This document shows, one piece after another, positions 44,958-54,219 of a stretch of 64,000 nucleotides of DNA. The notes below the pieces were generated by a model. That model was not told the origin of the DNA and did not search any database. It saw nothing but the letters and a program-made list of their open reading frames with translations. Position numbers and translations under genes: made by a program. Source of the DNA: Salibacterium halotolerans (GTDB lineage: Bacteria > Bacillota > Bacilli > Bacillales > Marinococcaceae). Numbering within the stretch: the first letter of the stretch is position 1; every line of letters begins with the position of its first letter. The stretch is from positions 40,703 through 104,702 of the forward strand of contig NZ_FOXD01000013.1 of the NCBI RefSeq assembly GCF_900115625.1, written 5' to 3'.

Positions 44958-45230
44958 ATGCTGAAACGTCATGTTATTGTTCACGGAACCGTGCAGGGAG
45001 TCGGATTCCGGCAGTTCACGGTGACAGAAGCGAAAAAAGCAGGCGTCAACGGCTGGGTGAGAAACCGGATGGAAGGCACGGTGGAGATAAAAGCGGAAGG
45101 AAGCGAAGAAGCGATGAACACCTTTGTGGAAGCCATTAAAGCCGGCCACCGTTTTGCATCTGTGACGGATGTCGATATTTCCCCGGCCGACAACGTCGAA
45201 CATAAAGGCTCCTTCACCGTCCTTTATTAA
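44958..45230 (+). CDS. acyP: Acylphosphatase
   Basis: A 90-aa enzyme that hydrolyses acyl phosphates. The catalytic Arg is in VQGVGFRQFTV (about residue 18) and the Asn in GWVRNRMEGTVEI (about residue 36). The ATG follows AGGAGG. Its terminator is shared with the convergent NAT gene. Confidence 0.95.
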   Translation: MLKRHVIVHGTVQGVGFRQFTVTEAKKAGVNGWVRNRMEGTVEIKAEGSEEAMNTFVEAIKAGHRFASVTDVDISPADNVEHKGSFTVLY

Positions 45231-45250
45231 TAAAAAGGCAGACAGTATAG

Positions 45251-45291
45251 AAAACCGGGACGAATGGTCTTCCATGCCGTCCCGGTTTTTT
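45251..45291. terminator. Bidirectional terminator of acyP and the NAT gene
   Basis: A 12-bp stem AAAACCGGGACG / CGTCCCGGTTTT with a 15-nt loop and T6. Confidence 0.85.
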
Positions 45292-45320
45292 CGATGCACT
45301 TTTGCCTGCAGCAAATCCGG

Positions 45321-46157
45321 TTACGTCCGGCTGAAAATGCCCGCTCCCCGCTGCTCGAGCTGCTGCAGGGCTTCGTATACTGGAAGGTCCGGCATTCTGA
45401 ATTCCCGGACCAGTACGTCCCGGACGGCTTCCTCATCCGGAAGATCTTTGGTCATAACCGACCCGTTGCCGTGACGAATCGTGAACGTTCTGTTTATAAG
45501 GGATAAACCCCTTCTTTGATCCGGTTCCCACAGCTGACAGCGGAGCATGTTCATAAACGATGCCTCCTGCTGGAATGTGGCGGCAATCCAGGGCGCAAAA
45601 TCGGCATAGCTCATTGCTTCATAGATCGAAAACGTCCATTTTTTATGGGTAATCTGACCATTTCTCGTTCGTATGTAGGAATACACGCCTTTTCCTTCCC
45701 CGGGAAGGAAAAACAACTGCTCTCCGGCAAAGGGTGGAATGGCACGTTTTCTTCCCTGGAAAGGGATTGGTTCAAATAACGGGGCGGTTGTTCCCACGTC
45801 TACATACAGCAGCCGGTTCGCCGACCCCGGATCTTTTATGATCACAGCCATATGTTCCTCGCCGGGACGAATCAACCATCCTTCAAAGCCGAGAGCCTCC
45901 AGAAGCTGGAACAGACACGCATTAAGGGTGAAACACGTTCCTCCGCTCTGATTCGTCTCGTGGGACGCAAGAAAGGCATGCACGTCCGTGACGCGTTCCA
46001 ACGTTTCTCCGTCCCGTGCCAGCAGGAGCTTGCTGACATTCTCAAACGGAAACGTACGGACGTGGGCGCGGATGATTCGTTTTAAAAATTTCCGGGAAGG
46101 CGGCTGCTGCTTTAATCGAAGAATAGTTAAATAGCGTTCAAGCCAGTCACGTGACAT
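45321..46157 (-). CDS. Arylamine N-acetyltransferase
   Basis: Acetyl-CoA-dependent transferase of arylamine and hydrazine substrates, 278 aa. The catalytic triad is visible as Cys75 (SGGTCFTLN), His102 (GEEHMAVI) and Asp120 (YVDVG). The FPFENVSKLL motif is a family marker. The start at 46155-46157 follows AAGGAG; a long upstream frame extension is spurious. Physiological substrate unknown. Confidence 0.9.
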   Translation of the reverse strand: MSRDWLERYLTILRLKQQPPSRKFLKRIIRAHVRTFPFENVSKLLLARDGETLERVTDVHAFLASHETNQSGGTCFTLNACLFQLLEALGFEGWLIRPGEEHMAVIIKDPGSANRLLYVDVGTTAPLFEPIPFQGRKRAIPPFAGEQLFFLPGEGKGVYSYIRTRNGQITHKKWTFSIYEAMSYADFAPWIAATFQQEASFMNMLRCQLWEPDQRRGLSLINRTFTIRHGNGSVMTKDLPDEEAVRDVLVREFRMPDLPVYEALQQLEQRGAGIFSRT

Positions 46158-46334
46158 GGTCTTCTCCTTTTCCTCTTTGTAACAGGGTTTTACTGGTGTA
46201 CTCATGCGCTGAAAAAAACTCCGGAAAACAGCGGTTCCCGGAGTTTGCTGGTGTATACCGGCCGGGTGCGTGGAGCATCCGTTTGATCCACGTCCCGTAC
46301 TTCCGCACAAAAGGTGTTTCATTGTCGTTAGTTG

Positions 46335-48071
46335 TCAGATGGTATCATGCACCATTTTCATCATGTCGTTTTTCAGACGGGACAGCGCTTCTTCTGCCTC
46401 GTGTTCGGTTTCTTTGCATACGCCGAAATAAAATTTCATTTTGGGCTCTGTACCAGACGGACGAATGCAGCACCAGGAACCATCGTCGAAAATATATTTT
46501 AACACGTTGGAAACCGGTAGTTCGATCGTTTCTTTATGCCCATTTTGAACGATGGTTCTCTCCTGTGTCTGATAGTCCTCGATAACCGCTGTTGGTTTGT
46601 TGTTGAGAGACATCGGGGGCGTTTGCCGGAATGTCTGAAGAAGGGCTTCAATTCTTTCGATTCCTTCCATGCCTTTTAGTGTCATCGAATCGAGGTCTTC
46701 TTTGTAGAAGCCGTATGTTTCGTACACATTCCGGAGCGCATCGTGAAGCGTCCTGCCTTCTCTTTTATGCCAGAGCGCCATTTCTGACACAGTGAGAGCC
46801 GCCTGGACCGCATCTTTGTCGCGGACGACACTGCTGATCAGATAACCGTAAGACTCTTCATAACCGAATTGGAACGCATAGGTGCCATCTTCTTCAAACT
46901 GTTTGATTTTTTCTCCGATGAATTTGAAACCAGTCAGGGTATCGAGCGTGGTCTGGCCGTAATGTTCTGCTACCGCCCGTCCAAGCTCTGACGTAACAAT
47001 CGTCTTCATGACGACACCATTTTCGGGAAGTACACCCTGCCTCTGCCGCTCGGAAAGAAGGTACTCAAGCATCAGGGCCCCGGTCTGATTGCCGCTCAAC
47101 AATTCATACCTTCCATTTCCATTGCGGGCTGCAATCCCTATCCGGTCAGCATCCGGATCTGTTGCAATCAGAATATCTGCTCCCTCTTTCTCCCCTTCGA
47201 TTCCCGCCGCATCAAACGCTTCTTCTTCTTCGGGATTGGGACTTTTCACAGTGGAAAATTCCGGGTCCGGAAGCGCCTGATCTTGTACCACATGGACGTT
47301 TGAAAACCCGCTCGTTTCAAGAAGCCGGGTCACTGGAATATTCGCTGTTCCGTGGAGCGGGGTGAACACAATCGAGAGACGGTCCCCCTCTGTCTGCACC
47401 ATATCAGGATTTAACATAATCGTCTGCAGATCATCATTGTACGCATGATCAATGTCTTCTCCAATCACTTTCAAAAGACGGGACGCTTTCATTTCGTTCT
47501 CATCGGCCGTGTCGACCTCAAACTCATTTTCCACCGAATCCACTTTCTCCATCAAGGATTCGGCCGGCTCCGGCGGCATCTGGCCTCCGTCTTTCCCGTA
47601 CACTTTAAACCCGTTGTATTCAGGTGGATTATGGCTGGCGGTCACAACAATGCCGGCAAATGCATCAAGATGCCGGACCGCATAGGATAATTCCGGCGTC
47701 GGGCGCAGCTCCTGAAATATGTAGGTCTGAATGTCATGAGCTCCAAGTGTCAGAGCGGCCTCGAGCGCAAACTCAGGCGAGCGGTGCCTCGAATCATATG
47801 CGATGACAACACCTTCCGCCTTGGCCTGGCTTCCATGTTCTTCTATGTACCGTGCCAGTCCTTCAGCCGCTCTCCGGATTGTATATCGGTTCATCCGGTT
47901 CGTGCCGGGACCTATTTCCCCGCGCATGCCGCCTGTACCAAATTCCAGGTATTTGTAAAAATGGTCTTCCAGTTCTTTTTCGTTTTCTTCCACGTTTTCG
48001 AGCTGCTCTTTCAGATCTTTCTCGAGACCTACAGCTTCCTTCCATCGTTTCCAGTTCTCTCTCCAGTCCAT
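46335..48071 (-). CDS. pgcA: Phosphoglucomutase/phosphomannomutase PgcA
   Basis: Interconverts glucose-6-phosphate and glucose-1-phosphate for cell-wall glucolipid and UDP-glucose synthesis. At 578 aa it matches B. subtilis PgcA in size. The phosphoserine loop is VVTASHNPPEYNGFK (Ser146), the metal loop ATDPDADRIG, the sugar loop GYEESYGYL and the phosphate site RPSGTEPKMKFY. The ATG at 48069-48071 follows AAGGA at 11 nt. It lies 43 nt downstream of glpP; in B. subtilis glpFKD lies between the two. Confidence 0.93.
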   Translation of the reverse strand: MDWRENWKRWKEAVGLEKDLKEQLENVEENEKELEDHFYKYLEFGTGGMRGEIGPGTNRMNRYTIRRAAEGLARYIEEHGSQAKAEGVVIAYDSRHRSPEFALEAALTLGAHDIQTYIFQELRPTPELSYAVRHLDAFAGIVVTASHNPPEYNGFKVYGKDGGQMPPEPAESLMEKVDSVENEFEVDTADENEMKASRLLKVIGEDIDHAYNDDLQTIMLNPDMVQTEGDRLSIVFTPLHGTANIPVTRLLETSGFSNVHVVQDQALPDPEFSTVKSPNPEEEEAFDAAGIEGEKEGADILIATDPDADRIGIAARNGNGRYELLSGNQTGALMLEYLLSERQRQGVLPENGVVMKTIVTSELGRAVAEHYGQTTLDTLTGFKFIGEKIKQFEEDGTYAFQFGYEESYGYLISSVVRDKDAVQAALTVSEMALWHKREGRTLHDALRNVYETYGFYKEDLDSMTLKGMEGIERIEALLQTFRQTPPMSLNNKPTAVIEDYQTQERTIVQNGHKETIELPVSNVLKYIFDDGSWCCIRPSGTEPKMKFYFGVCKETEHEAEEALSRLKNDMMKMVHDTI

Positions 48072-48114
48072 TGCTGTCACATCCTTTTTCGGATAGTTAC
48101 TGTCTGCCTTGTAT

Positions 48115-48681
48115 CTACTGCTTCCGTCCGGAAAATTGTTCCGTCCACAACGCACGTTTCGTCGTTGTAACGGCCTCCGCTCCGGCCTCAAAAGCTTCTT
48201 CCACGTCTTGTCTGCTGCGGAGAAAACCACCGGCGATCAAGGGAATCCCGGTCTTCTCCGCTACTTCACTGACAATGGCCGGCATTCTTCCCGGAAGAAC
48301 TTCAATGACATCCGGTTCTACTTCTTCTACAATCTTATAACTCGTTTCAAGCGCGCTCGAATCAATCAGAAACAACCGCTGCACGGACAACAGCCCGTGT
48401 TTTTTAGCAGTGGTCAGCACCTGTTTTCTCGTTGATATCAATCCGTGGGGCCTTATCTGTTGACAGAGAAACTGTGCTGCGGATTCATCATGGCCGAGCC
48501 CCTGGATTAAATCAGCATGCACGATCAGTTTTTTTCCGGCACGCGAAGCCATCTGTGTCATGCTTTTTAACTGCGCCAGCCTGGAGTTCAACAGGACGAC
48601 GTAAGTCGACGGGCTCTCCAGTATTTTCTCAAACTCTTTTTCCGTGCGGGCAGCGGGAATTATTTTTTCATCCTGAAACAT
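48115..48681 (-). CDS. glpP: Glycerol-3-phosphate-responsive antiterminator GlpP
   Basis: GlpP binds leader mRNA of glycerol genes and, with glycerol-3-phosphate, prevents termination. The 188-aa TIM-barrel-like protein has KLIVHADLIQGLGHDE, QRLFLIDSSALETS, IEVLPGRMPAIV and PLIAGGFLRSRQDVE. The start at 48679-48681 follows AAAGGA. The glycerol uptake, kinase and dehydrogenase genes normally beside it are absent from the window. Confidence 0.92.
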   Translation of the reverse strand: MFQDEKIIPAARTEKEFEKILESPSTYVVLLNSRLAQLKSMTQMASRAGKKLIVHADLIQGLGHDESAAQFLCQQIRPHGLISTRKQVLTTAKKHGLLSVQRLFLIDSSALETSYKIVEEVEPDVIEVLPGRMPAIVSEVAEKTGIPLIAGGFLRSRQDVEEAFEAGAEAVTTTKRALWTEQFSGRKQ

Positions 48682-48768
48682 CGGCGGATTCCTTTCTGTG
48701 AACAATGTCTGATTCCATCATAAAAAAAATGCGGGCACTTTTCCACTTTGAACGAAAATTTCCTTTGT

Positions 48769-48798
48769 TTGTTTTTTGTCTTTTCTCTCTGCTATAAT
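48769..48798 (+). promoter_or_regulatory. Possible sigma-A promoter of msrA
   Basis: A perfect TATAAT (48793-48798) stands 18 nt after a weak TTGTTT. Confidence 0.45.
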
Positions 48799-48832
48799 TT
48801 TTCCGTACCGCATCCACGGGGAGGGAGAAAAA

Positions 48833-49366
48833 TTGAGCGAACGTAACACAATCGAGAAAGCAACGTTTGCCGGAGGCTGTTTCTGGTGCATGGTCAAACC
48901 TTTTGATCAAATGGAGGGCATTCACGGCATCACGTCCGGCTACACCGGCGGTCATACCGAAAACCCGGCGTATGAAGATGTCAAAACCGGGGAAACCGGC
49001 CACCGCGAAGCCGTTCAGATTCTATTTGACCCGGAAGTATTCCCGTACGAAAAACTGCTCTCGCTGTACTGGCCGCAGGTGGATCCAACGGATGACGGCG
49101 GACAGTTTCACGACCGCGGACCGCAGTACCGGACAGCTGTCTTTTACCATAACGATACGCAGCGGCAGCTCGCCGAAAAGACGAGACAGGAGATAGCAGA
49201 CAGCGGCCGCTTTAAAGAACCGATTGTAACCGAAATCGTGCCTGCTTCAACGTTTTACCCGGCGGAGGCGTATCACCAGGACTTCTACAAAAAACAGGAA
49301 AAAGCATACCTCGAAGACCGCCAAAAATCCGGCCGGGATGAGTTTATTGAGAAACACTGGCGTTAA
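48833..49366 (+). CDS. msrA: Peptide methionine (S)-sulfoxide reductase MsrA
   Basis: Repairs oxidised methionine. It is 177 aa, with catalytic Cys16 in FAGGCFWCMVKPF and the markers SGYTGGHTENPAYEDVKTG, and QYRTAVFYHN. The start is TTG at 48833 with GGGGAGGGA upstream. msrB is not fused or adjacent. Confidence 0.94.
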   Translation: MSERNTIEKATFAGGCFWCMVKPFDQMEGIHGITSGYTGGHTENPAYEDVKTGETGHREAVQILFDPEVFPYEKLLSLYWPQVDPTDDGGQFHDRGPQYRTAVFYHNDTQRQLAEKTRQEIADSGRFKEPIVTEIVPASTFYPAEAYHQDFYKKQEKAYLEDRQKSGRDEFIEKHWR

Positions 49367-49466
49367 GAGAACGCGCCGGTGTTTTCCACTGCCGGAAAAA
49401 ACATATAAACAAAAGGATTGAAATACATTGCTTATTATAATACAATATGTATTGTCCAAGTCGATA

Positions 49467-49543
49467 CGGGATGTAGCTCAGCTTGGTAGAGCACAGGCAT
49501 GGGGTGCCTGGGGTCGCAGGTTCAACTCCTGTCATCCCGACCA
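49467..49543 (+). tRNA. tRNA-Pro (GGG)
   Basis: Full cloverleaf with acceptor CGGGATG/CATCCCG, anticodon stem CAGGC/GCCTG, loop ATGGGGT (anticodon GGG), T loop TTCAACT and encoded CCA. A T6 run follows. It stands alone, away from the main array. Confidence 0.95.
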
Positions 49544-49676
49544 GTTTTTTAGTTGACTGAATCGAACCATATACTGCAGCACACGAAGCCGCTGGAGGAG
49601 CACTACTCTGAAGCCGGCTTTTTTTATGTCCGCGCGAAAACCATGCGATTAGACCCCTTATGGAAACAATCGAAAG

Positions 49677-49729
49677 AACCCGGACGGTACCGCCTTCCAT
49701 AAACAGTTTGGAAGACCATCGTCCGGGTT
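49677..49729 (-). terminator. Terminator downstream of the YbjQ-like gene
   Basis: A 10-bp outer stem AACCCGGACG / CGTCCGGGTT encloses a smaller CTTCCA/TGGAAG hairpin. The T-run on the minus strand is weak. Confidence 0.55.
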
Positions 49730-49756
49730 TTCATCAGATCTGCCGTTTTCGTGCTG

Positions 49757-50080
49757 TTATTCTTTCTTCTGCAGCTTCACCGCGGTGCCGAACACCATCA
49801 CTTCGGAGGTGCCGCTCATAATCGAAGAGGAGGAATAGCGGATACCGATTACAGCATCTGCGTTCTTTTCCCGGGCTCTGTCCACCATTTCTCTTTCTGC
49901 ATTATCCCGTGCCTCCAGAAACATTTCTTCGTATTCTTTCATTTTCCCGCCGACCATCGACCGGAAATTACCGAGTATATCTTTCCCGATATGCTTGGCG
50001 CGGACGGTATTTCCTTTCACAACCCCCATCGCTTCGACAACTTCATACCCTGGAACATATTCTGTAGAAACGATAATCAT
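49757..50080 (-). CDS. YbjQ/UPF0145 family protein
   Basis: A 107-aa protein typical of UPF0145: YEVVEAMGVVKGNTVRAKHI, then ADAVIGIRYSSSSIMSGTSE and the last strand VFGTAVKL. Members form pentameric barrels; their function is unclear, though some Firmicute relatives are linked to metal or heavy-metal binding. The second in-frame ATG is used (7 nt from AAGGAG). Confidence 0.85.
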   Translation of the reverse strand: MIIVSTEYVPGYEVVEAMGVVKGNTVRAKHIGKDILGNFRSMVGGKMKEYEEMFLEARDNAEREMVDRAREKNADAVIGIRYSSSSIMSGTSEVMVFGTAVKLQKKE

Positions 50081-50149
50081 GCTCATTCTCCTTTTTTATG
50101 CTCTGTTCTGCCACGTATACGGTTTCCTTCCGGCAATAGTATCACCGCC

Positions 50150-51310
50150 TCAGGCCGTCTCCGCATTATGGTTGGAAAAAAACCATAGCAGTGCTTCAAA
50201 TACGTCCGTTTTGTTTTGCAGGATATAGTAACGAAAGCGTTCGTCCTGAATGTTCCGGTAAGAGTGCAGCAACGTGGAATGACGACGGAACTGATTGACT
50301 TCGGCATAACCGACCATGCTCGATACATCCATCAGTTCCTCGAGCAGACGCAGGCATTTCTTGTTATCAGACGTTAAATTGTCCCCGTCTGAAAAATGAA
50401 AGGGATAGATATTATACCGCTCCGGGGGATAATCCTTTTCAATCGTCTCCAGCGCCTTTTCGTACGCGGACGAGCAGATGGTGCCTCCGCTTTCGCCTTT
50501 GGAGAAAAACTGTTCTTCACTGACCCGCTTCGCTTCCGTATGATGCGCAATAAATTCAATATCAACGGTCTCATATTTCGTCCGCAGAAATCGTATCATC
50601 CAGAAGAAAAAACTGCGCGCCATAAATTTTTCCCAGCGTCCCATCGAGCCGGACGTGTCCATCATAGCAAGAATAACCGCTTTGGATTCCGGTTTTATTT
50701 TTTCATTCCATGTTTTAAAACGAAGGTCGTTCTCCGAAATCGGGTTAATCTTAGCTTTTCCATCCAGCGCATTGCGTTTAATGGCGGACAGAATGGTTTT
50801 ACGCTTATCAATGTTACCCATCAAGCCTTTTTTACGGATATCATCAAATTCAATATCTTCTACAATGAGATCATCCTGTTGTTTCTGCCTTAAATTCGGA
50901 AGCTCCATTTCGTGGAACAGCAGTTTTTCCAGCTCTGCCATCGTAACCTCGGCTTCGTAGTAGTCGGAGCCGGCCTGATCTCCCGGACGGGATTCTTTTC
51001 CCGGTCCTTTCTTTCCGGGCTCCCGGGCGATGACATCCCCTTCTTCGCTGCTTCCGTCACCCTGCCCGGTGTATTTATTATTTTCGGTATTATAACGAAT
51101 CTTGTATTCGTCCATGGAACGTATCGGTATCCGTACGACATCACGCCCGTTTGACATTACAATGTCTTCTTCGGTAATCAGATCAGGAAGATTGTTCCGG
51201 ATAGCTTCCTGGACTTTCTCCTGATGGCGGCGCTGATCCTGATGACCTTTCCGGTGAAGGGACCAGTTTTCCTTTGAAATGACAAAACTTCGGTTCGCTT
51301 TCTCTGACAT
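50150..51310 (-). CDS. yhbH: YhbH/YeaH family (DUF444) protein
   Basis: A stationary-phase/sporulation protein that co-occurs with PrkA, 386 aa. The C-terminal half is a von Willebrand A-like fold with the MIDAS-type motif [13 protein letters not shown]. The N-terminus has [20 protein letters not shown]. The true start (51308-51310) follows AAAGGGG at 8 nt. In B. subtilis it directly follows prkA; here a signal peptidase gene is between them. Confidence 0.92.
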   Translation of the reverse strand: MSEKANRSFVISKENWSLHRKGHQDQRRHQEKVQEAIRNNLPDLITEEDIVMSNGRDVVRIPIRSMDEYKIRYNTENNKYTGQGDGSSEEGDVIAREPGKKGPGKESRPGDQAGSDYYEAEVTMAELEKLLFHEMELPNLRQKQQDDLIVEDIEFDDIRKKGLMGNIDKRKTILSAIKRNALDGKAKINPISENDLRFKTWNEKIKPESKAVILAMMDTSGSMGRWEKFMARSFFFWMIRFLRTKYETVDIEFIAHHTEAKRVSEEQFFSKGESGGTICSSAYEKALETIEKDYPPERYNIYPFHFSDGDNLTSDNKKCLRLLEELMDVSSMVGYAEVNQFRRHSTLLHSYRNIQDERFRYYILQNKTDVFEALLWFFSNHNAETA

Positions 51311-51430
51311 AGTAGGGTCCCCTTTCCCCTGTATTCTATGAATCAACTTACTGGTATATCCTATGCGGGGGGAAAGATGCATTTGCAGCATTATTCTGAA
51401 TAAAACAAAACTTCCACTGCCGCACCCGGT

Positions 51431-51457
51431 ATTTTTGTCCAAAAAAAGGACCGCCAT
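51431..51457 (-). terminator. Terminator of the signal peptidase gene
   Basis: An 8-bp stem GGACTGCC / GGCGGTCC (one G-T pair) with a 4-nt loop and T7 on the minus strand. It separates sip from yhbH transcription. Confidence 0.8.
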
Positions 51458-51468
51458 TTGGCAGTCCC

Positions 51469-52020
51469 CTATCCCATCACTCTAAATTCGTCAACCGGCC
51501 AGTACCGGAGATTTGCTTCGCCTACAACCTCGTCCATATCGACAAAGCCAATCCGCCGGCTGTCCATGCTGTTGCGTCTGTTGTCTCCCAGTACAAAAAT
51601 GTGGCCTTCGGGGACGGTTTCCCGGCCTGTCACTTCTTCCAGTGTGAAATCCGAGGTGAACGGTCCCCGCTCCGCCTCGCTGCGGTAAGGAGCCAGGTAT
51701 TCTTCCTTCACGGCCTCTCCATTTACATACAAGGTGTCATCTTCATAGCGGATACGGTCTCCCGGCAGTCCGATGACCCGTTTGATATAATCACTCTCTT
51801 CATTGGCATGAAAGACGACTAAATCAAAACGATCGGGCTTGGAAAATTCATACCCGATTTTATTTATAATGAGCCGTTCCCCATTTTCAATGGTCGGCAT
51901 CATCGATTCACCGTGTACCATATAATTGGCAAAGAAAAACGTTCGGATTATGAAAACAATGATGACGACCACGGCAAATGTTTTGATCCAGTCCCATACT
52001 TCTCTGGCTATCGTATTCAT
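51469..52020 (-). CDS. Type I signal peptidase (Sip family)
   Basis: Cleaves signal peptides of exported proteins; 183 aa with one N-terminal membrane anchor (about residues 14-32), as in SipS/SipT. The catalytic Ser39 is in VHGESMMPT and Lys80 in [12 protein letters not shown]; the last box is [17 protein letters not shown]. The start follows GGTGG. Promoter not identified; it may read through from prkA despite the intervening hairpin. Confidence 0.94.
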   Translation of the reverse strand: MNTIAREVWDWIKTFAVVVIIVFIIRTFFFANYMVHGESMMPTIENGERLIINKIGYEFSKPDRFDLVVFHANEESDYIKRVIGLPGDRIRYEDDTLYVNGEAVKEEYLAPYRSEAERGPFTSDFTLEEVTGRETVPEGHIFVLGDNRRNSMDSRRIGFVDMDEVVGEANLRYWPVDEFRVMG

Positions 52021-52103
52021 GTTCTGTCCACCATCCTATCTCTTTTCATAATGTATCATGCTTCAACGTTATGAGCAATTGATAGAAAAGTGGACACAAG
52101 AAA

Positions 52104-52131
52104 ACCCTGTGGACAAAATCGGCCACAGGGT
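52104..52131 (-). terminator. Terminator of prkA
   Basis: A perfect 9-bp stem ACCCTGTGG / CCACAGGGT with a 10-nt loop, then TTTCTTG on the minus strand. Confidence 0.75.
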
Positions 52132-52150
52132 ACGGCATTCTCTCTTTTAT

Positions 52151-54046
52151 TCAGCGGTTTAACAGGCTTCCTACATAGCGGAGCAGTTCGTTGGCGGAAA
52201 CGGAATTGTAACCATGTTCATCTATCAGACGCGCTGTCACTTCATTGATTTTCTTCAGCTGCGATTCATCCGGCGTTTTGGTGGATGTCGTTATTTTCAC
52301 TACATCTTTCAGGTCGGCAAACAGTTTCTGCTGGATAGCTTCCCGGAGATGTTCATGGGAATTGTAATCGAATTTTTTACCTTTTCGCGCATACGCGGAG
52401 ATGCGGATCAGAATTTCTTCCCGAAAGGCGCGTTTGGCGTTTTCAGAGATACCAATCTGTTCTTCAATGGAGCGCATCAGCTTCTCATCCGGACTCATCT
52501 CCTCTCCGGTGAGCGGATCTTTCAGCTTGTTTTTATTACAGTAGGCCTCTACGTTATCCAGATAATTGTCCATTAACGTTTTGGCGGATTCTTCGTAGGA
52601 GTACACAAACGCCTTCTGTACTTCTTTTTTAGCCGCTTCATCGTATTCTTTTCGGGCTGCCGCGATGAAATCAAGGTATCTTTCTTTATCTTCATCCGAA
52701 ATGGACGCATGCTGGTCGAGACCTTCTTTCAGAGACCGCAGCACATCGAGCGCATTAATGGATTCCACGTCTTTGCGGATAATCGCGGACGATATCCGGT
52801 TGATCACATAACGCGGATCAATACCATCCATCCCCTCATCCTGGTATTCTTTTTTCAGCTCTTCCACATCCTGATCCTTAAAGCCTTCAAGCTCTTCTCC
52901 GTCGTACAGTTTCATTTTCTTCACCAGATCGACCGTTTGATTCTTCGGCACTTTCAACCTTGTTAAAATGGAAAAAATCGCAGCCGTCCGGAGGGCATGA
53001 GGCGCAATATGAACATCCGCCATATCACTCCCGGCGATCATTTTTTCATAAATACGCTCTTCTTCACTTACCTTCAAATTGTACGGAATGTTCATGACGA
53101 TAATTCTTGAGTGCAGTGCTTCATTCTTTTTATTGTTGATAAACGCCTGATACTCCGCTTCGTTGGTATGGGCAACGATCAGTTCATCCGCGCTGATGAG
53201 CGCAAAACGTCCGGCCTTGAAGTTTCCTTCCTCACTCAGGGAAAGCAGATGCCAGAGAAACTTTTCATCACACTTCAGCATTTCCTGAAATTCCATAATC
53301 CCGCGGTTCGCTTTATTCAGTTCCCCGTCAAACCGATACGCCCTTGGGTCGGACTCGGAGCCGTATTCGGCGATCGTGGAAAAATCGATACTTCCGGTAA
53401 GGTCCGCAATATCCTGCGATTTCGGGTCGGATGGGCTGAACGTTCCGATCCCCACACGTTTGTCTTCCGAGAAGAAAATCCGCTCGACCATAACATCTTC
53501 AATATTTCCCCCGTACTCTTTTTCCAGGCGCATCATGTTTAGAGGCGACAGACGGCCTTCGATATGAATCCCGTATTCGTCATAAAATTCGTCGCGGAGG
53601 TGCGGCGGAATCAGATGAAGAGGGTCTTCCTGCATCGGGCAGCCTTCGATGGCATACACCGCACCGGCATCTGTTCTGGAATACTCTTCAAGACCCCGCT
53701 TCAGCATTGTTACAATCGTTGATTTACCGCCGCTCACTGGGCCCATTAACATTAGTATTCTTTTTTTTACATCGAGCCTCCGGGCCGCAGAATGAAAGTA
53801 CTCCTCCACCAGCTTTTCCAGAGGTTCTTCGAGTCCGTATATGTCTTCGCCGAAAAAACGGTACATTTTTTGATTATCTTTTTCAAGCACCCCTGCGTCT
53901 TTGATCATATTGTAAACCCGGGAGTGCGAATGCTGCGCGATATGAGGATGCTTTTTCACCAGTTCCAGGTATTCTTTAAATGTACCTCTCCACTCCAGCT
54001 GCTTTTCTTTTTCCTGGTGCTCCCGTATTTTATTAATAATCTCCAA
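52151..54046 (-). CDS. prkA: Serine protein kinase/AAA+ protein PrkA
   Basis: A 631-aa PrkA: N-terminal AAA+ domain with Walker A MGPVSGGKST (about residues 101-110) and a C-terminal kinase-like domain. In B. subtilis it promotes sporulation, and both kinase and protease activities have been claimed. FYDEYGIHIEGRLSPLN and IGTFSPSDPKSQDIADLTGS are family markers. The start is TTG at 54044-54046, 8 nt after GGGGAGG. Confidence 0.95.
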   Translation of the reverse strand: MEIINKIREHQEKEKQLEWRGTFKEYLELVKKHPHIAQHSHSRVYNMIKDAGVLEKDNQKMYRFFGEDIYGLEEPLEKLVEEYFHSAARRLDVKKRILMLMGPVSGGKSTIVTMLKRGLEEYSRTDAGAVYAIEGCPMQEDPLHLIPPHLRDEFYDEYGIHIEGRLSPLNMMRLEKEYGGNIEDVMVERIFFSEDKRVGIGTFSPSDPKSQDIADLTGSIDFSTIAEYGSESDPRAYRFDGELNKANRGIMEFQEMLKCDEKFLWHLLSLSEEGNFKAGRFALISADELIVAHTNEAEYQAFINNKKNEALHSRIIVMNIPYNLKVSEEERIYEKMIAGSDMADVHIAPHALRTAAIFSILTRLKVPKNQTVDLVKKMKLYDGEELEGFKDQDVEELKKEYQDEGMDGIDPRYVINRISSAIIRKDVESINALDVLRSLKEGLDQHASISDEDKERYLDFIAAARKEYDEAAKKEVQKAFVYSYEESAKTLMDNYLDNVEAYCNKNKLKDPLTGEEMSPDEKLMRSIEEQIGISENAKRAFREEILIRISAYARKGKKFDYNSHEHLREAIQQKLFADLKDVVKITTSTKTPDESQLKKINEVTARLIDEHGYNSVSANELLRYVGSLLNR

Positions 54047-54219
54047 CGTGCGAGCCTCCCCTTTCGATGCATAGTAAATAGTTCCAATCAGCAGAAATGC
54101 CTGACAGCTTTGTCCGCGTATTACTTCTATTTCTATGCGAAAACAGGTGGAACATAACCGGGTCTTCTGCCGATATAAAGATAGAAGAAAAATTTGTCCG
54201 AAAAAAAGAGGGAATCAAC

